Notes under the pieces: generated by a model
Databases searched by the model: none
Seen by the model: only the letters and a program-made list of their open reading frames with translations
Told to the model about the DNA's origin: nothing
Shown: positions 25,344 through 34,500 of the stretch, one piece after another
Layout: the number at the start of each line of letters is the position of its first letter
How positions within the stretch are numbered: the stretch's first letter is position 1
Program-made: the position numbers and the translations under genes
Assembly (NCBI RefSeq): GCF_900625095.1
Contig: NZ_LR130760.1
Location: 1,541,354 to 1,605,353, forward strand
Reading direction: 5' to 3'
From: Acinetobacter ihumii
GTDB lineage: Bacteria; Pseudomonadota; Gammaproteobacteria; Pseudomonadales; Moraxellaceae
Length of the DNA: 64,000 bases

Positions 25344-25724
25344 ATGCTATCTCGTTTATTAAAATGCAAAATACATCGTGCAGTGGTGACACATGCCGAA
25401 CTTCATTATGAAGGTTCTTGTGCAATTGACGGCGTATTAATGGATTTGGCAGGGATTCGTGAATATGAAGAAATCCATGTCTGGAACGTGACTAACGGCA
25501 AACGTTTTAGCACTTATGCCATTCGTGGTGAAGAACATTCAGGTATCATTTCAGTGAATGGTGGTGCAGCGCATCAAGCCGATGTGGGTGATCTGGTGAT
25601 TATTGCGACCTTCGGTGATTTTACCGAAGCTGAAGCAAATGCACACAAACCACGTCTGGTGTATGCAAATCCAGATAATACGGTCAATCACACCGCAAAC
25701 TGCATACCAGTTCAAGTTGCTTAA
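25344..25724 (+). CDS. panD: Aspartate 1-decarboxylase
   Basis: A 126-residue pyruvoyl enzyme that makes beta-alanine from L-aspartate for pantothenate and CoA. The protein self-cleaves at Gly-Ser in YEGSCAID (residues 24-25), leaving Ser as the pyruvoyl group. [18 protein letters not shown] precedes it, and the conserved [20 protein letters not shown] follows. The ribosome-binding site is GGAGA upstream of the ATG. A strong terminator follows, so the gene is probably monocistronic. No panB or panC is seen nearby. Confidence 0.97.
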   Translation: MLSRLLKCKIHRAVVTHAELHYEGSCAIDGVLMDLAGIREYEEIHVWNVTNGKRFSTYAIRGEEHSGIISVNGGAAHQADVGDLVIIATFGDFTEAEANAHKPRLVYANPDNTVNHTANCIPVQVA

Positions 25725-25738
25725 ATTTAAAAATATTG

Positions 25739-25770
25739 AAAAGCCCGCATTTAATTTGCGGGCTTTTTTT
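25739..25770 (+). terminator. Terminator of panD
   Basis: AAAAGCCCGCA (25739-25749) and TGCGGGCTTTT (25757-25767) form an 11-bp stem with a 7-nt loop and a run of T. Confidence 0.95.
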
Positions 25771-25838
25771 ATGCTGAATTAGACTAAGCTTTGCACCGAA
25801 TGTTCTATAAAAAATATCATCTTTTAGTGGAAAAAGAC

Positions 25839-25844
25839 TATAAT
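25839..25844 (+). promoter_or_regulatory. -10 element upstream of the FMN riboswitch
   Basis: A perfect TATAAT about 10 bases before the first riboswitch stem. No strong -35 hexamer is seen at the usual distance. Confidence 0.55.
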
Positions 25845-25853
25845 ACTGGCACA

Positions 25854-25992
25854 TCGCTTCAGGGCGGGGTGCAATTCCCCACCGGCGGTAAGCTCTCAAG
25901 AGTAAGCCCGCGAGCCTTTGACTGAACTCAGTTAATCGCAGATTTGGTGCAAATCCAAAGCCGACGGTATAGTCCGGATGAAAGAAGACGAC
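25854..25992 (+). promoter_or_regulatory. FMN riboswitch (RFN element) controlling ribB
   Basis: The conserved RFN core is visible: AGGGCGGGGTGCAATTCCCC, then ACCGGCGGTAAGC, the variable arm, AGCCCGCGAGC, GATTTGGTGCAAATCC, and AAGCCGACGGTATAGTCCGGATGAAAGAAG. The outer ends pair through CTTC/GAAG. It binds FMN and represses the downstream ribB, whose start is about 90 bases further on. Confidence 0.97.
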
Positions 25993-25998
25993 GTTCAG

Positions 25999-26022
25999 CA
26001 ATAGACCAATGCTGGTCTATTG
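25999..26022 (+). promoter_or_regulatory. Stem-loop in the FMN riboswitch expression platform
   Basis: CAATAGACCA (25999-26008) pairs perfectly with TGGTCTATTG (26013-26022) around a 4-nt loop just after the aptamer. It lacks a T run, so it is not a classical terminator; it may be an intermediate fold of the switch. Confidence 0.55.
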
Positions 26023-26085
26023 TGACGACCCTATTTCTGCATCAGTCCTGAAATGTTTAACCGTAACTTTACGAGAGCATTTCAT

Positions 26086-26745
26086 ATGTCTAGTTTAATT
26101 CAAGCTGAGATTTTCTTTTCAGCCCTTTCCCCTGCCGAACAACGGATTCAACAAGCACTAGACGATATTCGTCAAGGCAAACCTGTGATTGTCATGGATG
26201 ATTTTGACCGCGAAAATGAAGCGGATTTGATCGTGGCTGCCGAGACTTTAAATGTGGAAACCATGGCACGAATGATTCGTGATGGTTCAGGCATTGTTTG
26301 TTTTTGCTTAACCGAAGATCTGGCAGATCACTTAGAATTACCACCGATGGTACAAAATAACTCGAGTCAGTTCCACACTGCTTTTACCGTAACCATTGAA
26401 GCTGCTCAAGGCGTTACTACGGGTGTTTCTGCACAAGATCGGGTCACCACCATTCATACTGCAATTAAGGAAGGTGCTGTTGCCAGTGACCTCAACCGTC
26501 CCGGTCATGTGTTCCCCTTACGAGCACGTGATGGAGGTGTTCTAACTCGACGCGGTCATACTGAAGCCACCATTGATCTTGCACGTTTAGCAGGTTTAAA
26601 ACCTTCTGGCGTGTTATGTGAATTGACTAATCCTGATGGAACTATGGCAGCAGGCATTCAAGTTCTAGCTTATGCGCAGACGCATCATTTAACCGTCATT
26701 ACGATTGAAGAACTGGTTCAATATCGACTTCAACATCATGTTTAA
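26086..26745 (+). CDS. ribB: 3,4-dihydroxy-2-butanone 4-phosphate synthase
   Basis: A 219-residue enzyme that converts ribulose-5-phosphate to dihydroxybutanone phosphate for riboflavin synthesis. Diagnostic motifs are [16 protein letters not shown], the RDGSGIVC loop, [35 protein letters not shown] and [12 protein letters not shown]. There is no GTP cyclohydrolase II domain, so this is the stand-alone RibB type. The ATG at 26086 has GAGAG upstream; an in-frame ATG at 26053 would add a tail that does not belong to the family. It is controlled by the FMN riboswitch ahead of it. Confidence 0.97.
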   Translation: MSSLIQAEIFFSALSPAEQRIQQALDDIRQGKPVIVMDDFDRENEADLIVAAETLNVETMARMIRDGSGIVCFCLTEDLADHLELPPMVQNNSSQFHTAFTVTIEAAQGVTTGVSAQDRVTTIHTAIKEGAVASDLNRPGHVFPLRARDGGVLTRRGHTEATIDLARLAGLKPSGVLCELTNPDGTMAAGIQVLAYAQTHHLTVITIEELVQYRLQHHV

Positions 26746-26776
26746 ATATTAATGTCAAACTAGCAATGTTAAAAAT

Positions 26777-26805
26777 ATCCCGAACTTCATAGATTCGGGA
26801 TTTTT
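26777..26805. terminator. Terminator between ribB and the HPP gene
   Basis: ATCCCGAA (26777-26784) and TTCGGGAT (26794-26801) form an 8-bp stem with a 9-nt loop, with T run 26801-26805 on the plus side and A run on the other. It can serve both convergent genes. Confidence 0.85.
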
Positions 26806-27334
26806 ATTTACTTCGTAAAAAGCCCAAGCCATACAATGGCCACTTGTGTTGATTCGCAATATTGTTAACCAGCCATGCACTTGCGACCAGAACCACAGCA
26901 CCAGTTAGCACAGGAAAAAGTAAAAAGCTCCAAGAATAATCAATATGTTGAGCAGTCAGTAAAATCACCAGTGGATTTGCACCCGCAGGTGGATGTACAC
27001 AGCGTAACAACTGCATCACCGCGATTGCACAGCCCACTGCCAATGCAATACTCAGAATATGAGTGCCAAAAAGTTTTAAAAACAACAATCCAACCAATGC
27101 TGAAACCAAATGTCCCAGAATAATGTTACGTGGCTGAGCCAAAGGTGATTGTGATACCGCATAAAGCAGCACACAAGTCGCTCCAAATGGTGCCATAATC
27201 CATAAATGCCCTGACCATTGCCCCAAAAAAAGTAACGCTGCAATACTCAATGTTCCCCCAATTAAACTTCGAAGCATCTCTACATAATGCGGTCGAGGAG
27301 CTAATTTTTCTTTGCCCATAAACATTGAAAACAT
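26804..27334 (-). CDS. HPP-family integral membrane protein
   Basis: A 176-residue inner-membrane protein with four to five hydrophobic segments and the family signature CVHPPAGANPLVILLTA. HPP proteins are of poorly known function; some plant members carry nitrite across plastid membranes. The N-terminal segment is MFSMFMGKEKLAPRPHYVEML. AAGG lies nine bases before the start at 27334. The gene is divergent from a TetR regulator, with a 13-bp perfect inverted repeat on its own promoter, so repression by that TetR protein is a strong inference. Confidence 0.9.
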   Translation of the reverse strand: MFSMFMGKEKLAPRPHYVEMLRSLIGGTLSIAALLFLGQWSGHLWIMAPFGATCVLLYAVSQSPLAQPRNIILGHLVSALVGLLFLKLFGTHILSIALAVGCAIAVMQLLRCVHPPAGANPLVILLTAQHIDYSWSFLLFPVLTGAVVLVASAWLVNNIANQHKWPLYGLGFLRSK

Positions 27335-27377
27335 AGATAAATACCTTGATTGATTTTGCAGTGGCTACAAGTTAGAC

Positions 27378-27407
27378 TTAAAATAGTACAAATCTGTACT
27401 ATTTTAA
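27378..27407. promoter_or_regulatory. Perfect 13-bp inverted repeat, likely TetR operator
   Basis: TTAAAATAGTACA (27378-27390), 4-nt spacer AATC, TGTACTATTTTAA (27395-27407). It is centred between the starts of the HPP gene and the TetR gene. It covers the -10 and spacer of the HPP promoter described next. Confidence 0.8.
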
Positions 27408-27411
27408 TCAA
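27383..27411 (-). promoter_or_regulatory. Promoter of the HPP gene
   Basis: On the minus strand, TTGATT (27406-27411), a 17-bp spacer and TACTAT (27383-27388). The predicted start of transcription is about 40 bases before the HPP start codon. The inverted repeat overlaps the core. Confidence 0.65.
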
Positions 27412-27423
27412 GAGTCAAATTTC

Positions 27424-27969
27424 ATGTCCAAAGCAGCAGATAAGATTTTAATGACCGCAGAACTATTATTTAATCGTGACAGTTTTAGTGCTGTCGGTGT
27501 GGATTTGATTCGGGATGAATCAGGCTGCTCGAAAACTACGATGTATCACTATTTTAAAAATAAACAGCAACTGGTAGTGCAAGTGCTACAGCAACGTGAT
27601 CAAAGATTTAGACAAAGTTTACAACGCTTTGTGGGCGAAGCTCAGGATTTAGAGGCGATTGACAAAATTTATGATTGGCACATCGACTGGTTTCAGCAAA
27701 ATCATTTTAAAGGTTGCCTATTTGTTCGGGCTGTTGCCGAATCAACTCAAGCACATGAGCTGCATCGCGTCTCTAAAGCGCATAAACAATGGATATATCA
27801 GTTCATTGCCACTAAAGTGCAGAATTTTCAACAATCTGAGGCTATTGTAGAACTGGTATACAACTTTATTGAAAGTTTGATCAGTCGTTATTTAGTTGAA
27901 GGTTTTGATGTACAACATGCTGAAATGACAAAAAAACTGATGTACTTACTCATCCAGAAATTACAGTGA
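27424..27969 (+). CDS. TetR-family transcriptional regulator
   Basis: A 181-residue repressor. The N-terminal helix-turn-helix is in residues ~8-50: AELLFNRDSFSAVGVDLIRDESGCSKTTMYHYFKNKQQLV, with the TetR-type recognition helix SKTTMYHYF. The ligand-binding half is not assigned. It is divergent from the HPP gene with a perfect palindrome between them, so it most likely represses HPP and itself in response to an unknown ligand. It is shorter than AdeN and is not next to adeIJK, so I do not call it the efflux regulator. It is convergent with the DUF1289 gene. Confidence 0.92.
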   Translation: MSKAADKILMTAELLFNRDSFSAVGVDLIRDESGCSKTTMYHYFKNKQQLVVQVLQQRDQRFRQSLQRFVGEAQDLEAIDKIYDWHIDWFQQNHFKGCLFVRAVAESTQAHELHRVSKAHKQWIYQFIATKVQNFQQSEAIVELVYNFIESLISRYLVEGFDVQHAEMTKKLMYLLIQKLQ

Positions 27970-27980
27970 GCATATTAGAT

Positions 27981-28484
27981 TTAATGTTCTTCAACCATTT
28001 GCATTAAATGGCTACGCATGCCGTCTGCACGTAACCATGCGAAATCATAGCTGGCTTGCGCCAAAGACAGAATCCGTCGCTCAAACTCTTGCCATAACGG
28101 TTTAACTTGATCGCTTTGAATGGCAAGTCCACTTTCTTCAGCCAAATGTTTATTTTTCTCACACAACTTTAGCGCATGGTAGAGCTTACGCCCAGTGCTT
28201 GCATGTTCAAGCAATCTGATTCGCTTGGATTGTAAAAATTGCATGATCATGAATAAATTGGCATGCGGTAACATGGGGATTAAAATTTGATCCAGTTGCG
28301 AGTCAAGTCGTTTCCAGATTGCCAATTGCTGCTCTTGGGTAAACGTATTCCAGCGAATAATTTCATGATTAAAACGACGACAGCCACGACACACGTTATC
28401 ACCAAACGTTGTCGAGCAACGACCGGCACAAGGGGTAATGGTGGGAATACGACGTTCGTCACTCAATGGTTTTTCCTCAAACAT
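27981..28484 (-). CDS. DUF1289 domain protein
   Basis: A 167-residue protein. The N-terminal DUF1289 motif has four cysteines in the order C19, C23, C32, C35 (TPCAGRCSTTFGDNVCRGC), followed by RRFNHEIIRWNTFTQEQQLAIWKRL, which is typical of this family. The Cys set is likely to bind a metal or Fe-S cluster. The C-terminal 100 residues are helical and not recognised. It is longer than most DUF1289 proteins, which are usually 60-90 residues. No function is assigned. It converges on the TetR gene with only 11 bases between the stops. Confidence 0.85.
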   Translation of the reverse strand: MFEEKPLSDERRIPTITPCAGRCSTTFGDNVCRGCRRFNHEIIRWNTFTQEQQLAIWKRLDSQLDQILIPMLPHANLFMIMQFLQSKRIRLLEHASTGRKLYHALKLCEKNKHLAEESGLAIQSDQVKPLWQEFERRILSLAQASYDFAWLRADGMRSHLMQMVEEH

Positions 28485-28778
28485 TCAATCTTAAATGAGC
28501 ATTGGCTATACTATATCTTGTATGCATAAAAATTTTAACCACAATACTTGGTATTTTGGATAGAAATACGACAATTATTTCATCAAAATGTGCGGTGATC
28601 ATCGCGATCCGATTGTTCTGTTATGATTTTTTAAACAAATTCGCTCTAAAGCATTTATAAGTTCTACTTTTTCATTTCACAAAATAAACCCTATAAACTG
28701 TAATGCTTTCTCGCCTAATCTACATTTTCAGGATAAAATATGTGCCTGAATTTTTCTCTTATACTTTTGGAGTTTTCC

Positions 28779-29711
28779 ATGAACGCTACTGTAGAACAGC
28801 TTGCACCTGTAGAACAGCCAGCGACCACTGATTGGGTTGTTGCCGCACTATATCAATTTAAGGAAGTGAATGATGCTGCTGATTTACAGCAACGACTTCT
28901 GGATTTAGTCAAAACCATCAATCTGTGTGGAACTCTGATTGTGGCTAGCGAAGGGATTAATGGAACAGTTGCCGGTGACCGTCAAGCGATTGATTGCATT
29001 CATCAGTTCTTGCTGAATGAAGGCTTTCATGCGATGGAATATAAAGAATCGCAAAGCTCGGAAAAACCGTTCCGTAAAATGAAAATTAAACTTAAAAAAG
29101 AAATCGTGACACTTGGCGTAGACGTTAAGCCACGTGATTTGGTCGGTCACTATCTAGACCCTAAACAATGGAATGAACTGATCGCTCGAGATGATGTGAT
29201 TTTAATTGATACCCGTAATGATTACGAATATAAAGCAGGTACTTTTAAAGGCGCAATTGACCCAAAAACTGAAACGTTCCGCGAATTTCCAGAATACGTG
29301 AAACAAAATCTGGAACAGCATAAAGATAAAAAAATCGCGATGTTTTGTACTGGCGGCATTCGCTGTGAAAAATCAACGTCACTTTTACTCCAAGAAGGTT
29401 TTAACGAGGTTTATCATCTCAAAGGCGGTATTTTAAAGTATTTGGAAGAAACACCCGCCGAAGAAAGCCTTTGGGAAGGTGAATGCTTTGTATTTGATGG
29501 TCGTACTGCGGTTACACACGGCGTTGAAGAGGGTCAAAACATTAAATGTCATGCCTGTGGCTGGCCACTTACTCCAGAAGAATCAGCACAACCGAGTTAT
29601 GAACATGGGGTGTCGTGTGTGTACTGTATTGATAAAACTTCTGAAAAGCAAAAAGAAGGTTTTCGTATGCGCCAATCCCAAATCGCTGCGGCTAAACGTA
29701 AACGTTTATAA
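28779..29711 (+). CDS. trhO: tRNA uridine(34) hydroxylase (TrhO, rhodanese family)
   Basis: A 310-residue enzyme that makes 5-hydroxyuridine at position 34 of certain tRNAs, formerly YceA. The N-terminal acylphosphatase-like domain includes GTLIVASEGINGTVAG. The rhodanese domain has LIDTRNDYEYKAGTFKGA and the active-site CTGGIRCEKST (C190). The C-terminal zinc-binding-like tail has CHACGWPLTPEE and GVSCVYC. The ATG at 28779 has GGAG ahead; an upstream in-frame start at 28740 gives a hydrophobic extension not expected here. A terminator follows. Confidence 0.94.
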   Translation: MNATVEQLAPVEQPATTDWVVAALYQFKEVNDAADLQQRLLDLVKTINLCGTLIVASEGINGTVAGDRQAIDCIHQFLLNEGFHAMEYKESQSSEKPFRKMKIKLKKEIVTLGVDVKPRDLVGHYLDPKQWNELIARDDVILIDTRNDYEYKAGTFKGAIDPKTETFREFPEYVKQNLEQHKDKKIAMFCTGGIRCEKSTSLLLQEGFNEVYHLKGGILKYLEETPAEESLWEGECFVFDGRTAVTHGVEEGQNIKCHACGWPLTPEESAQPSYEHGVSCVYCIDKTSEKQKEGFRMRQSQIAAAKRKRL

Positions 29712-29739
29712 CCCGAATTAGAAATACAAAACTATTTTT

Positions 29740-29772
29740 AAAGCCGAGAAAGTCTAACACCTTCTCGGCTTT
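29740..29772 (+). terminator. Terminator of trhO
   Basis: AAAGCCGAGAA (29740-29750) and TTCTCGGCTTT (29762-29772) form an 11-bp stem with an 11-nt loop; only a short T tail follows. Confidence 0.8.
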
Positions 29773-29921
29773 GTTCATTGAACACTTAAAATGATTCTAT
29801 TGAAAATGATATTCTTCAAAAAATCATGACGATGCTTGATACTCAATGCTCGCTTACATAATAAATATTTAAAAACAGCAACTTAATCGATAAAATTATT
29901 TTATTTGTCATTGAACAGCAT

Positions 29922-30527
29922 ATGGACAATTGGGTCATCCAAATTATAGAACGCTTAGGCTATCTCGGCATTGCCTTCTTAATGTTTATGGATAATGTGT
30001 TTCCCCCTATTCCCTCAGAAGTGATTATGCCGAGTGCAGGCTATACTGCATCTCGCGGACAATTACAGATTATCGGCGTCATTATTGCTGGAAGTATCGG
30101 TTCAATTTTGGCGGCTACACTGTTATATGGAGTTGGACGTAAAATCCCCAGAGAACTGATGTTTAAATGGGTTGATCGCTATGGGAAATACTTGTTTATT
30201 CAATCACGAGATTTACAAAAAGCACTGGATTGGTTTGAGCAATATGGGCACCGTATCGTCTTCTTTGGACGTATGATTCCTGCGGTACGTTCTCTCATTA
30301 GTATTCCTGCGGGCATGAGTCATATGCCATTTGGAAAATTTATGTTGTATAGCAGTTTGGGAACCATCATCTGGACCACTTTTTTAGCTTGTGTTGGGTT
30401 TTATTTTGGTGAAAATCAACAGCTCATGTTTGCAATTATGCATCGCGTGGGTTATGTCATTTTGGCATTGGCCATGATTGTGTGTGTTTGGTGGCTGTAC
30501 CGGAAGTTTTATAAATCGAAAAGCTAG
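29922..30527 (+). CDS. DedA-family membrane protein
   Basis: A 201-residue inner-membrane protein of the DedA/SNARE-associated family, implicated in envelope lipid scrambling or flipping and membrane homeostasis. Signature stretches are VFPPIPSEVIMPSAGYTASRGQ near the N-terminus and FFGRMIPAVRSLISIPAGMSHMPFGKF in the middle; hydrophobic segments close the protein. In the family the acidic residue (E in PSEV) and the arginines (GRMIPAVR) are needed for function. The thiopurine methyltransferase gene follows after 46 bases on the same strand; no functional link is known. Confidence 0.9.
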   Translation: MDNWVIQIIERLGYLGIAFLMFMDNVFPPIPSEVIMPSAGYTASRGQLQIIGVIIAGSIGSILAATLLYGVGRKIPRELMFKWVDRYGKYLFIQSRDLQKALDWFEQYGHRIVFFGRMIPAVRSLISIPAGMSHMPFGKFMLYSSLGTIIWTTFLACVGFYFGENQQLMFAIMHRVGYVILALAMIVCVWWLYRKFYKSKS

Positions 30528-30573
30528 TATCAATTTAAAAACAGCTATTTTAGCTTTAACCGTTGAGAATCAT

Positions 30574-31236
30574 ATGCAACACGAATTTTGGCACCAACGT
30601 TGGCAGGAAAATCGAATTGGCTTTCATCAGTTTAGACCAACGCCGCTCATGCTTGAACATTTTGCACAGCTAAAACTACATCAAAATGCACGTATTTTTG
30701 TACCACTCAGTGGTAAAACACTGGATATTAGCTGGTTAATACAGCAGGGTTTTCGAGTGGCTGCTATCGAACTCAGCCAAATTGCAGTTGTGGCATTAAT
30801 TCAACAATTGGCTGAAGATTTTAATTTCGACTTTAGGATGTCAGAACAAAATCGTCTCATTCATTATGCACACCCACAAGTTGATCTTTTCGTGGGAGAT
30901 ATTTTCGATCTGAGCCCAGCACAATTGGGACAAGTCGATGCAATTTATGATCGGGCGGCACTGATTGCCCTACCCAAACCAATGCGTCATCGCTATGCAC
31001 AGCATTTGACACAATTGACGCATCAGGCACCACAGTTTTTAATTAGCTACGAATATGAGCAAAATAGTTTTGAAGGACCGCCTTTTTCAGTTGAGCCTTT
31101 GGAAATTCAACAGCTTTACGCTGAGCATTATCAAATTCAACTGTTAAAACAGCAATCAGTAGATGCACAGCAAAACAAGGGACAAAATCCACAAAGTAAA
31201 GTCTGGTTGCTTCAACCCAAGAAGCAAAGACTTTAA
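30574..31236 (+). CDS. tpm: Thiopurine S-methyltransferase
   Basis: A 220-residue SAM-dependent methyltransferase of the TPMT family. The N-terminus EFWHQRWQENRIGFHQ is diagnostic, followed by the SAM-binding region RIFVPLSGKTLDISWLIQQGFRVAAIELS and GDIFDLSP...VDAIYDRAALIALP. Bacterial members methylate thiopurines, tellurite or selenium oxyanions. The ATG at 30574 has GAG upstream; an in-frame start at 30478 would overlap the DedA gene and is rejected. A terminator follows. Confidence 0.93.
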   Translation: MQHEFWHQRWQENRIGFHQFRPTPLMLEHFAQLKLHQNARIFVPLSGKTLDISWLIQQGFRVAAIELSQIAVVALIQQLAEDFNFDFRMSEQNRLIHYAHPQVDLFVGDIFDLSPAQLGQVDAIYDRAALIALPKPMRHRYAQHLTQLTHQAPQFLISYEYEQNSFEGPPFSVEPLEIQQLYAEHYQIQLLKQQSVDAQQNKGQNPQSKVWLLQPKKQRL

Positions 31237-31246
31237 TCCCTAAACA

Positions 31247-31275
31247 AAAAAACACCTCCATTTGAGGTGTTTTTT
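31247..31275. terminator. Terminator of tpm
   Basis: AAAAAACACCTC (31247-31258) and GAGGTGTTTTTT (31264-31275) form a 12-bp stem around a 5-nt loop, with A and T runs on either side. Confidence 0.93.
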
Positions 31276-31380
31276 ATACAGTCTTTTTTGATCTATCTCA
31301 GCCGCGATTAAAGCCGAATCAAGCTACAGTACGGTTGAGCCACGGTGATATAACAACCCAAGACAACACTTCAGCTATTG

Positions 31381-31905
31381 TTAATTAGGAGTATGATACA
31401 TCAAATAGATTTCATTCAAATTATCTGGAATTTCTTCTGCAAGTTCATCCATCAATTGACCATTACGGCGAAATGATTCCATTTGCGGATCTTCTTCATC
31501 AATGCCACTAAATACCATAATCGGCAAAGTTAAATCGACCAATTGTTCTTCATATTCTGGGCTAAACCATGCATCTTCGTTTAAGAACATGGCATCGACA
31601 AACCCCACGCTCCAGTCACCTAAACTTGAATCAACATCCGCTTCTTCAATTTCAAAAGGAAATTCTATTCCTTCTTCATTCGCCAAATTCTGACGAATCG
31701 ACTCTAACCATAATTTAATCTGCTGAATCATTTCAGCAGGCACTTTCTTTTGATGGTTATCAAATAATTCATCTAACCAGCGGTCAAACTGAGGACCTAC
31801 TGCAATTGCACATAAAAAACCATGAGTCGCAGCAAAATCTAAACCATATTCGTTTTGGTCACCGTCTAGATAATCACTTAATAGATCTAAATTTAAGGTA
31901 CTCAT
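31381..31905 (-). CDS. UPF0149/YecA family protein
   Basis: A 174-residue acidic protein of the UPF0149 (YgfB/YecA-like) family. Typical features are an N-terminal YLDGDQNEYGLDFAATHGFLCAIAVGP and a central acidic helix region, with WSVGFVDAMFLNED before the C-terminal part. There is no C-terminal SEC-C zinc motif, so it is the YgfB-like form. In Pseudomonas a YgfB protein affects beta-lactam resistance through AmpDh3, but that is not shown for this one. The PA3496-like gene lies upstream on the same strand. Confidence 0.85.
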   Translation of the reverse strand: MSTLNLDLLSDYLDGDQNEYGLDFAATHGFLCAIAVGPQFDRWLDELFDNHQKKVPAEMIQQIKLWLESIRQNLANEEGIEFPFEIEEADVDSSLGDWSVGFVDAMFLNEDAWFSPEYEEQLVDLTLPIMVFSGIDEEDPQMESFRRNGQLMDELAEEIPDNLNEIYLMYHTPN

Positions 31906-31973
31906 TGTTTATCCAGCGTGTTAAAAATTAGTGCATAGCATAACATTTTCAGTGATACATGCGGCGATTGATT

Positions 31974-32183
31974 TTATTCGTCTTCGTCATCCAGATCATC
32001 GTCATCAAAGTCATAATCCAGATCTTTGAGTTCACGTTCTAAGCGGCGCTGCGCCAAAAGGTCATCAATTAAACGACGTTTTTCCAATGATTCTTTGGCA
32101 CTGATTTTGCCTGATGCTTCATCAAAACTAACATCATCATCATCACTGTAGCTATCATCTAATTCAAAATCTGTAGAAGACAC
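31974..32183 (-). CDS. Small acidic PA3496-family protein
   Basis: A 69-residue, very acidic protein: an N-terminal Asp/Ser-rich part (DDSYSDDDDVSFDEASG), a basic helical centre EKRRLIDDLLAQRRLERELKDL, and an acidic tail DYDFDDDDLDDEDE. It matches the PA3496 family, which is annotated as a putative envelope integrity protein in other bacteria; that role is not firmly shown. The start is a GTG at 32183 with GAGGTAG upstream. It is upstream of the UPF0149 gene and divergent from rpoD. Confidence 0.78.
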   Translation of the reverse strand: MSSTDFELDDSYSDDDDVSFDEASGKISAKESLEKRRLIDDLLAQRRLERELKDLDYDFDDDDLDDEDE

Positions 32184-32548
32184 TAAAACTACCTCATAAT
32201 GAAAAAATGTGAATAGGTCTAGCCGCTATTTATCGTGGTTAAAGAAGCATGTCAAGTTTTATTTATTTTTTTAGCACGGAATAGATTATTTTTCCTTTTT
32301 TATTACAAAACAAATTGTATATTGATCAAACTATTGATAAGTTTAATCGCTTGAGTCTTGCGTTTATAATAATGTGGAGATTAAAAACTTGAAAAAGAGC
32401 AAGCCTACCCCAATATCAAAAAAACAGTTGTGAAATCAAATATTTTTTTAACACACATATAAGTGACCAAATCGGAAAACATTTACAGCGAATTGTGCTA
32501 TCATGCACGGTTTTTTACTGCCACAGATTCAACGAAGAGTAAGCAAAG
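32184..32548. other. Divergent region upstream of rpoD
   Basis: No gene is visible. A perfect TATAAT (32365-32370) and an extended -10-like TGCTATCAT (32496-32504) on the plus strand are candidate rpoD promoter elements, but neither has a good -35. The minus strand serves the PA3496-like gene. Confidence 0.4.
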
Positions 32549-34435
32549 ATGAGCGATATGCATTCCCCTACTTCTCAGGTAGCGGCTCTGATTAGCCGAG
32601 GCAAAGAGCAAGGTTACTTAACCTACGCTGAGGTTAACGATCATCTCCCAGACTCAATCACAGAAAGTGAACAGATTGAAGACATTATTCAGATGCTTCA
32701 AGACGTTGGTATTCCTGTGCATGAACGTGCGCCTGAATCTGATGATACGATGTTTGGTGAATCTACCGAAGCCGCAGACGAAGTTGCTGAAGAAGAAGCC
32801 GCAGCAGTATTGGCATCGGTAGAAAGTGAACCCGGTCGTACCACTGACCCTGTGCGCATGTATATGCGTGAAATGGGGACTGTGGAGCTGTTAACACGTG
32901 AAGGTGAAATCAGCATTGCAAAACGTATTGAAGAAGGCATCCGCGATGTACTTCATTCAATCGCTTACTGGCCGAATGCCGTTGAAGTTGTATTGCAAGA
33001 ATATAATGATTTTCTAACCGGCGAACGCCGTCTTGCGGATATTTTGTCAGGCTATCTTGACCCAGAAACCGATGAAGACATTCCAGAAGTGCTTGAAGAA
33101 GAAGCCGAACTGGATGAAGACGATGAATCATCATCAAAAACTACCAAAGAGGTTAAACTCGATGATGAAGATGAAGATGAAGAGTCTGAAGGTGATGATG
33201 ATTCCGAAGGTGAATCAGGTCCAGATCCTGAAGTTGCTAAAGTTCGCTTTGAAGAACTAGAAGCAGCATGGAAGAACACCAAGACTGTTATTGAACAACA
33301 TGGTCGTAGTAGTGAGCAAGCCAAACAAGCTTTAGAATCTCTCGCGACTGTGTTCATGATGTTCAAATTCACCCCGCGTCTATTTGATATTATTTCAGAA
33401 ATGATTCGTGGTACACATGAACAAATTCGTGCCAACGAACGTGAAATTATGCGTTATGCAGTGCGTCGTGGTCGTATGGATCGTAATTTATTCCGTACCA
33501 GCTTCCCAGGTCAGGAATCTAATCCAGCATGGCTGGATGAACAAATTGCCAAAACACCTGCTGAAACTCGTTCTTATTTAGAAAAAGTTCGTCCTGACGT
33601 CTTGGCCTTTCAACAAAAGATTGCGGATATTGAAAAAGAGCTTGATCTGAATGTTCGTGAGATTAAAGACATTTCTAAACGCATGGCAGTAGGTGAAGCG
33701 AAAGCTCGCCGTGCCAAGAAAGAAATGGTTGAAGCCAACTTGCGTCTAGTGATCTCAATTGCCAAGAAATATACCAACCGTGGCTTACAGTTCCTTGATT
33801 TGATTCAGGAAGGTAACATCGGTTTGATGAAAGCGGTTGATAAATTTGAATATCGTCGTGGTTATAAGTTCTCGACTTATGCAACATGGTGGATTCGTCA
33901 GGCGATTACCCGTTCAATTGCGGATCAGGCACGTACCATTCGTATTCCGGTACATATGATTGAAACAATCAACAAAATCAATCGTGTATCACGTCAATTG
34001 CTTCAAGAAATGGGACGCGAACCTACTCCTGAAGAATTGGGTGAACGTCTGGAAATGGACGAAGTCAAAGTTCGTAAAGTGCTGAAAATTGCCAAAGAAC
34101 CAATTTCGATGGAAACGCCAATTGGCGATGATGAAGATTCGCATTTGGGTGACTTCATTGAGGATTCCAACATTACCTCACCAGTCGATGCAGCCACTTC
34201 AGAAGGTTTGAAAGAAGCGACTCGTGAAGTGCTGGAAAACTTGACTGAACGTGAAGCCAAAGTCTTAAAAATGCGTTTTGGTATTGATATGCCAACCGAT
34301 CATACCTTGGAAGAAGTGGGTAAGCAGTTTGATGTTACGCGCGAACGTATTCGTCAGATTGAAGCCAAAGCACTACGAAAATTACGTCATCCTTCACGTT
34401 CTGAACACTTGCGTTCATTCCTTGAAAATGACTAA
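32549..34435 (+). CDS. rpoD: RNA polymerase sigma-70 factor RpoD
   Basis: A 628-residue housekeeping sigma factor. In order: region 1.1 at the N-terminus ([21 protein letters not shown]), region 1.2 ([31 protein letters not shown]), an acidic non-conserved insert (residues ~180-230, runs of Glu/Asp), then regions 2.1-2.4 ([66 protein letters not shown]), region 3 ([22 protein letters not shown]) and region 4.2 ([32 protein letters not shown]). It recognises the -10/-35 elements listed elsewhere in this window. A hairpin follows. Confidence 0.98.
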   Translation: MSDMHSPTSQVAALISRGKEQGYLTYAEVNDHLPDSITESEQIEDIIQMLQDVGIPVHERAPESDDTMFGESTEAADEVAEEEAAAVLASVESEPGRTTDPVRMYMREMGTVELLTREGEISIAKRIEEGIRDVLHSIAYWPNAVEVVLQEYNDFLTGERRLADILSGYLDPETDEDIPEVLEEEAELDEDDESSSKTTKEVKLDDEDEDEESEGDDDSEGESGPDPEVAKVRFEELEAAWKNTKTVIEQHGRSSEQAKQALESLATVFMMFKFTPRLFDIISEMIRGTHEQIRANEREIMRYAVRRGRMDRNLFRTSFPGQESNPAWLDEQIAKTPAETRSYLEKVRPDVLAFQQKIADIEKELDLNVREIKDISKRMAVGEAKARRAKKEMVEANLRLVISIAKKYTNRGLQFLDLIQEGNIGLMKAVDKFEYRRGYKFSTYATWWIRQAITRSIADQARTIRIPVHMIETINKINRVSRQLLQEMGREPTPEELGERLEMDEVKVRKVLKIAKEPISMETPIGDDEDSHLGDFIEDSNITSPVDAATSEGLKEATREVLENLTEREAKVLKMRFGIDMPTDHTLEEVGKQFDVTRERIRQIEAKALRKLRHPSRSEHLRSFLEND

Positions 34436-34500
34436 TTGAATGGCGCGTGATGCTGCCTTGAAATTTAAGGCATCATCCCCATTTAATACTCAAATACATC

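Noticed and set aside
27424..27969. TetR gene as AdeN, the regulator of adeIJK
   Set aside because: It is divergent from an HPP gene with a private palindrome, is 24 kb from adeIJK, and its operator differs from the one at 51144-51165.
33052..33435. Ser-rich antisense open frame in rpoD
   Set aside because: It is the reverse of the acidic Glu/Asp insert of sigma-70 and has no coding support.
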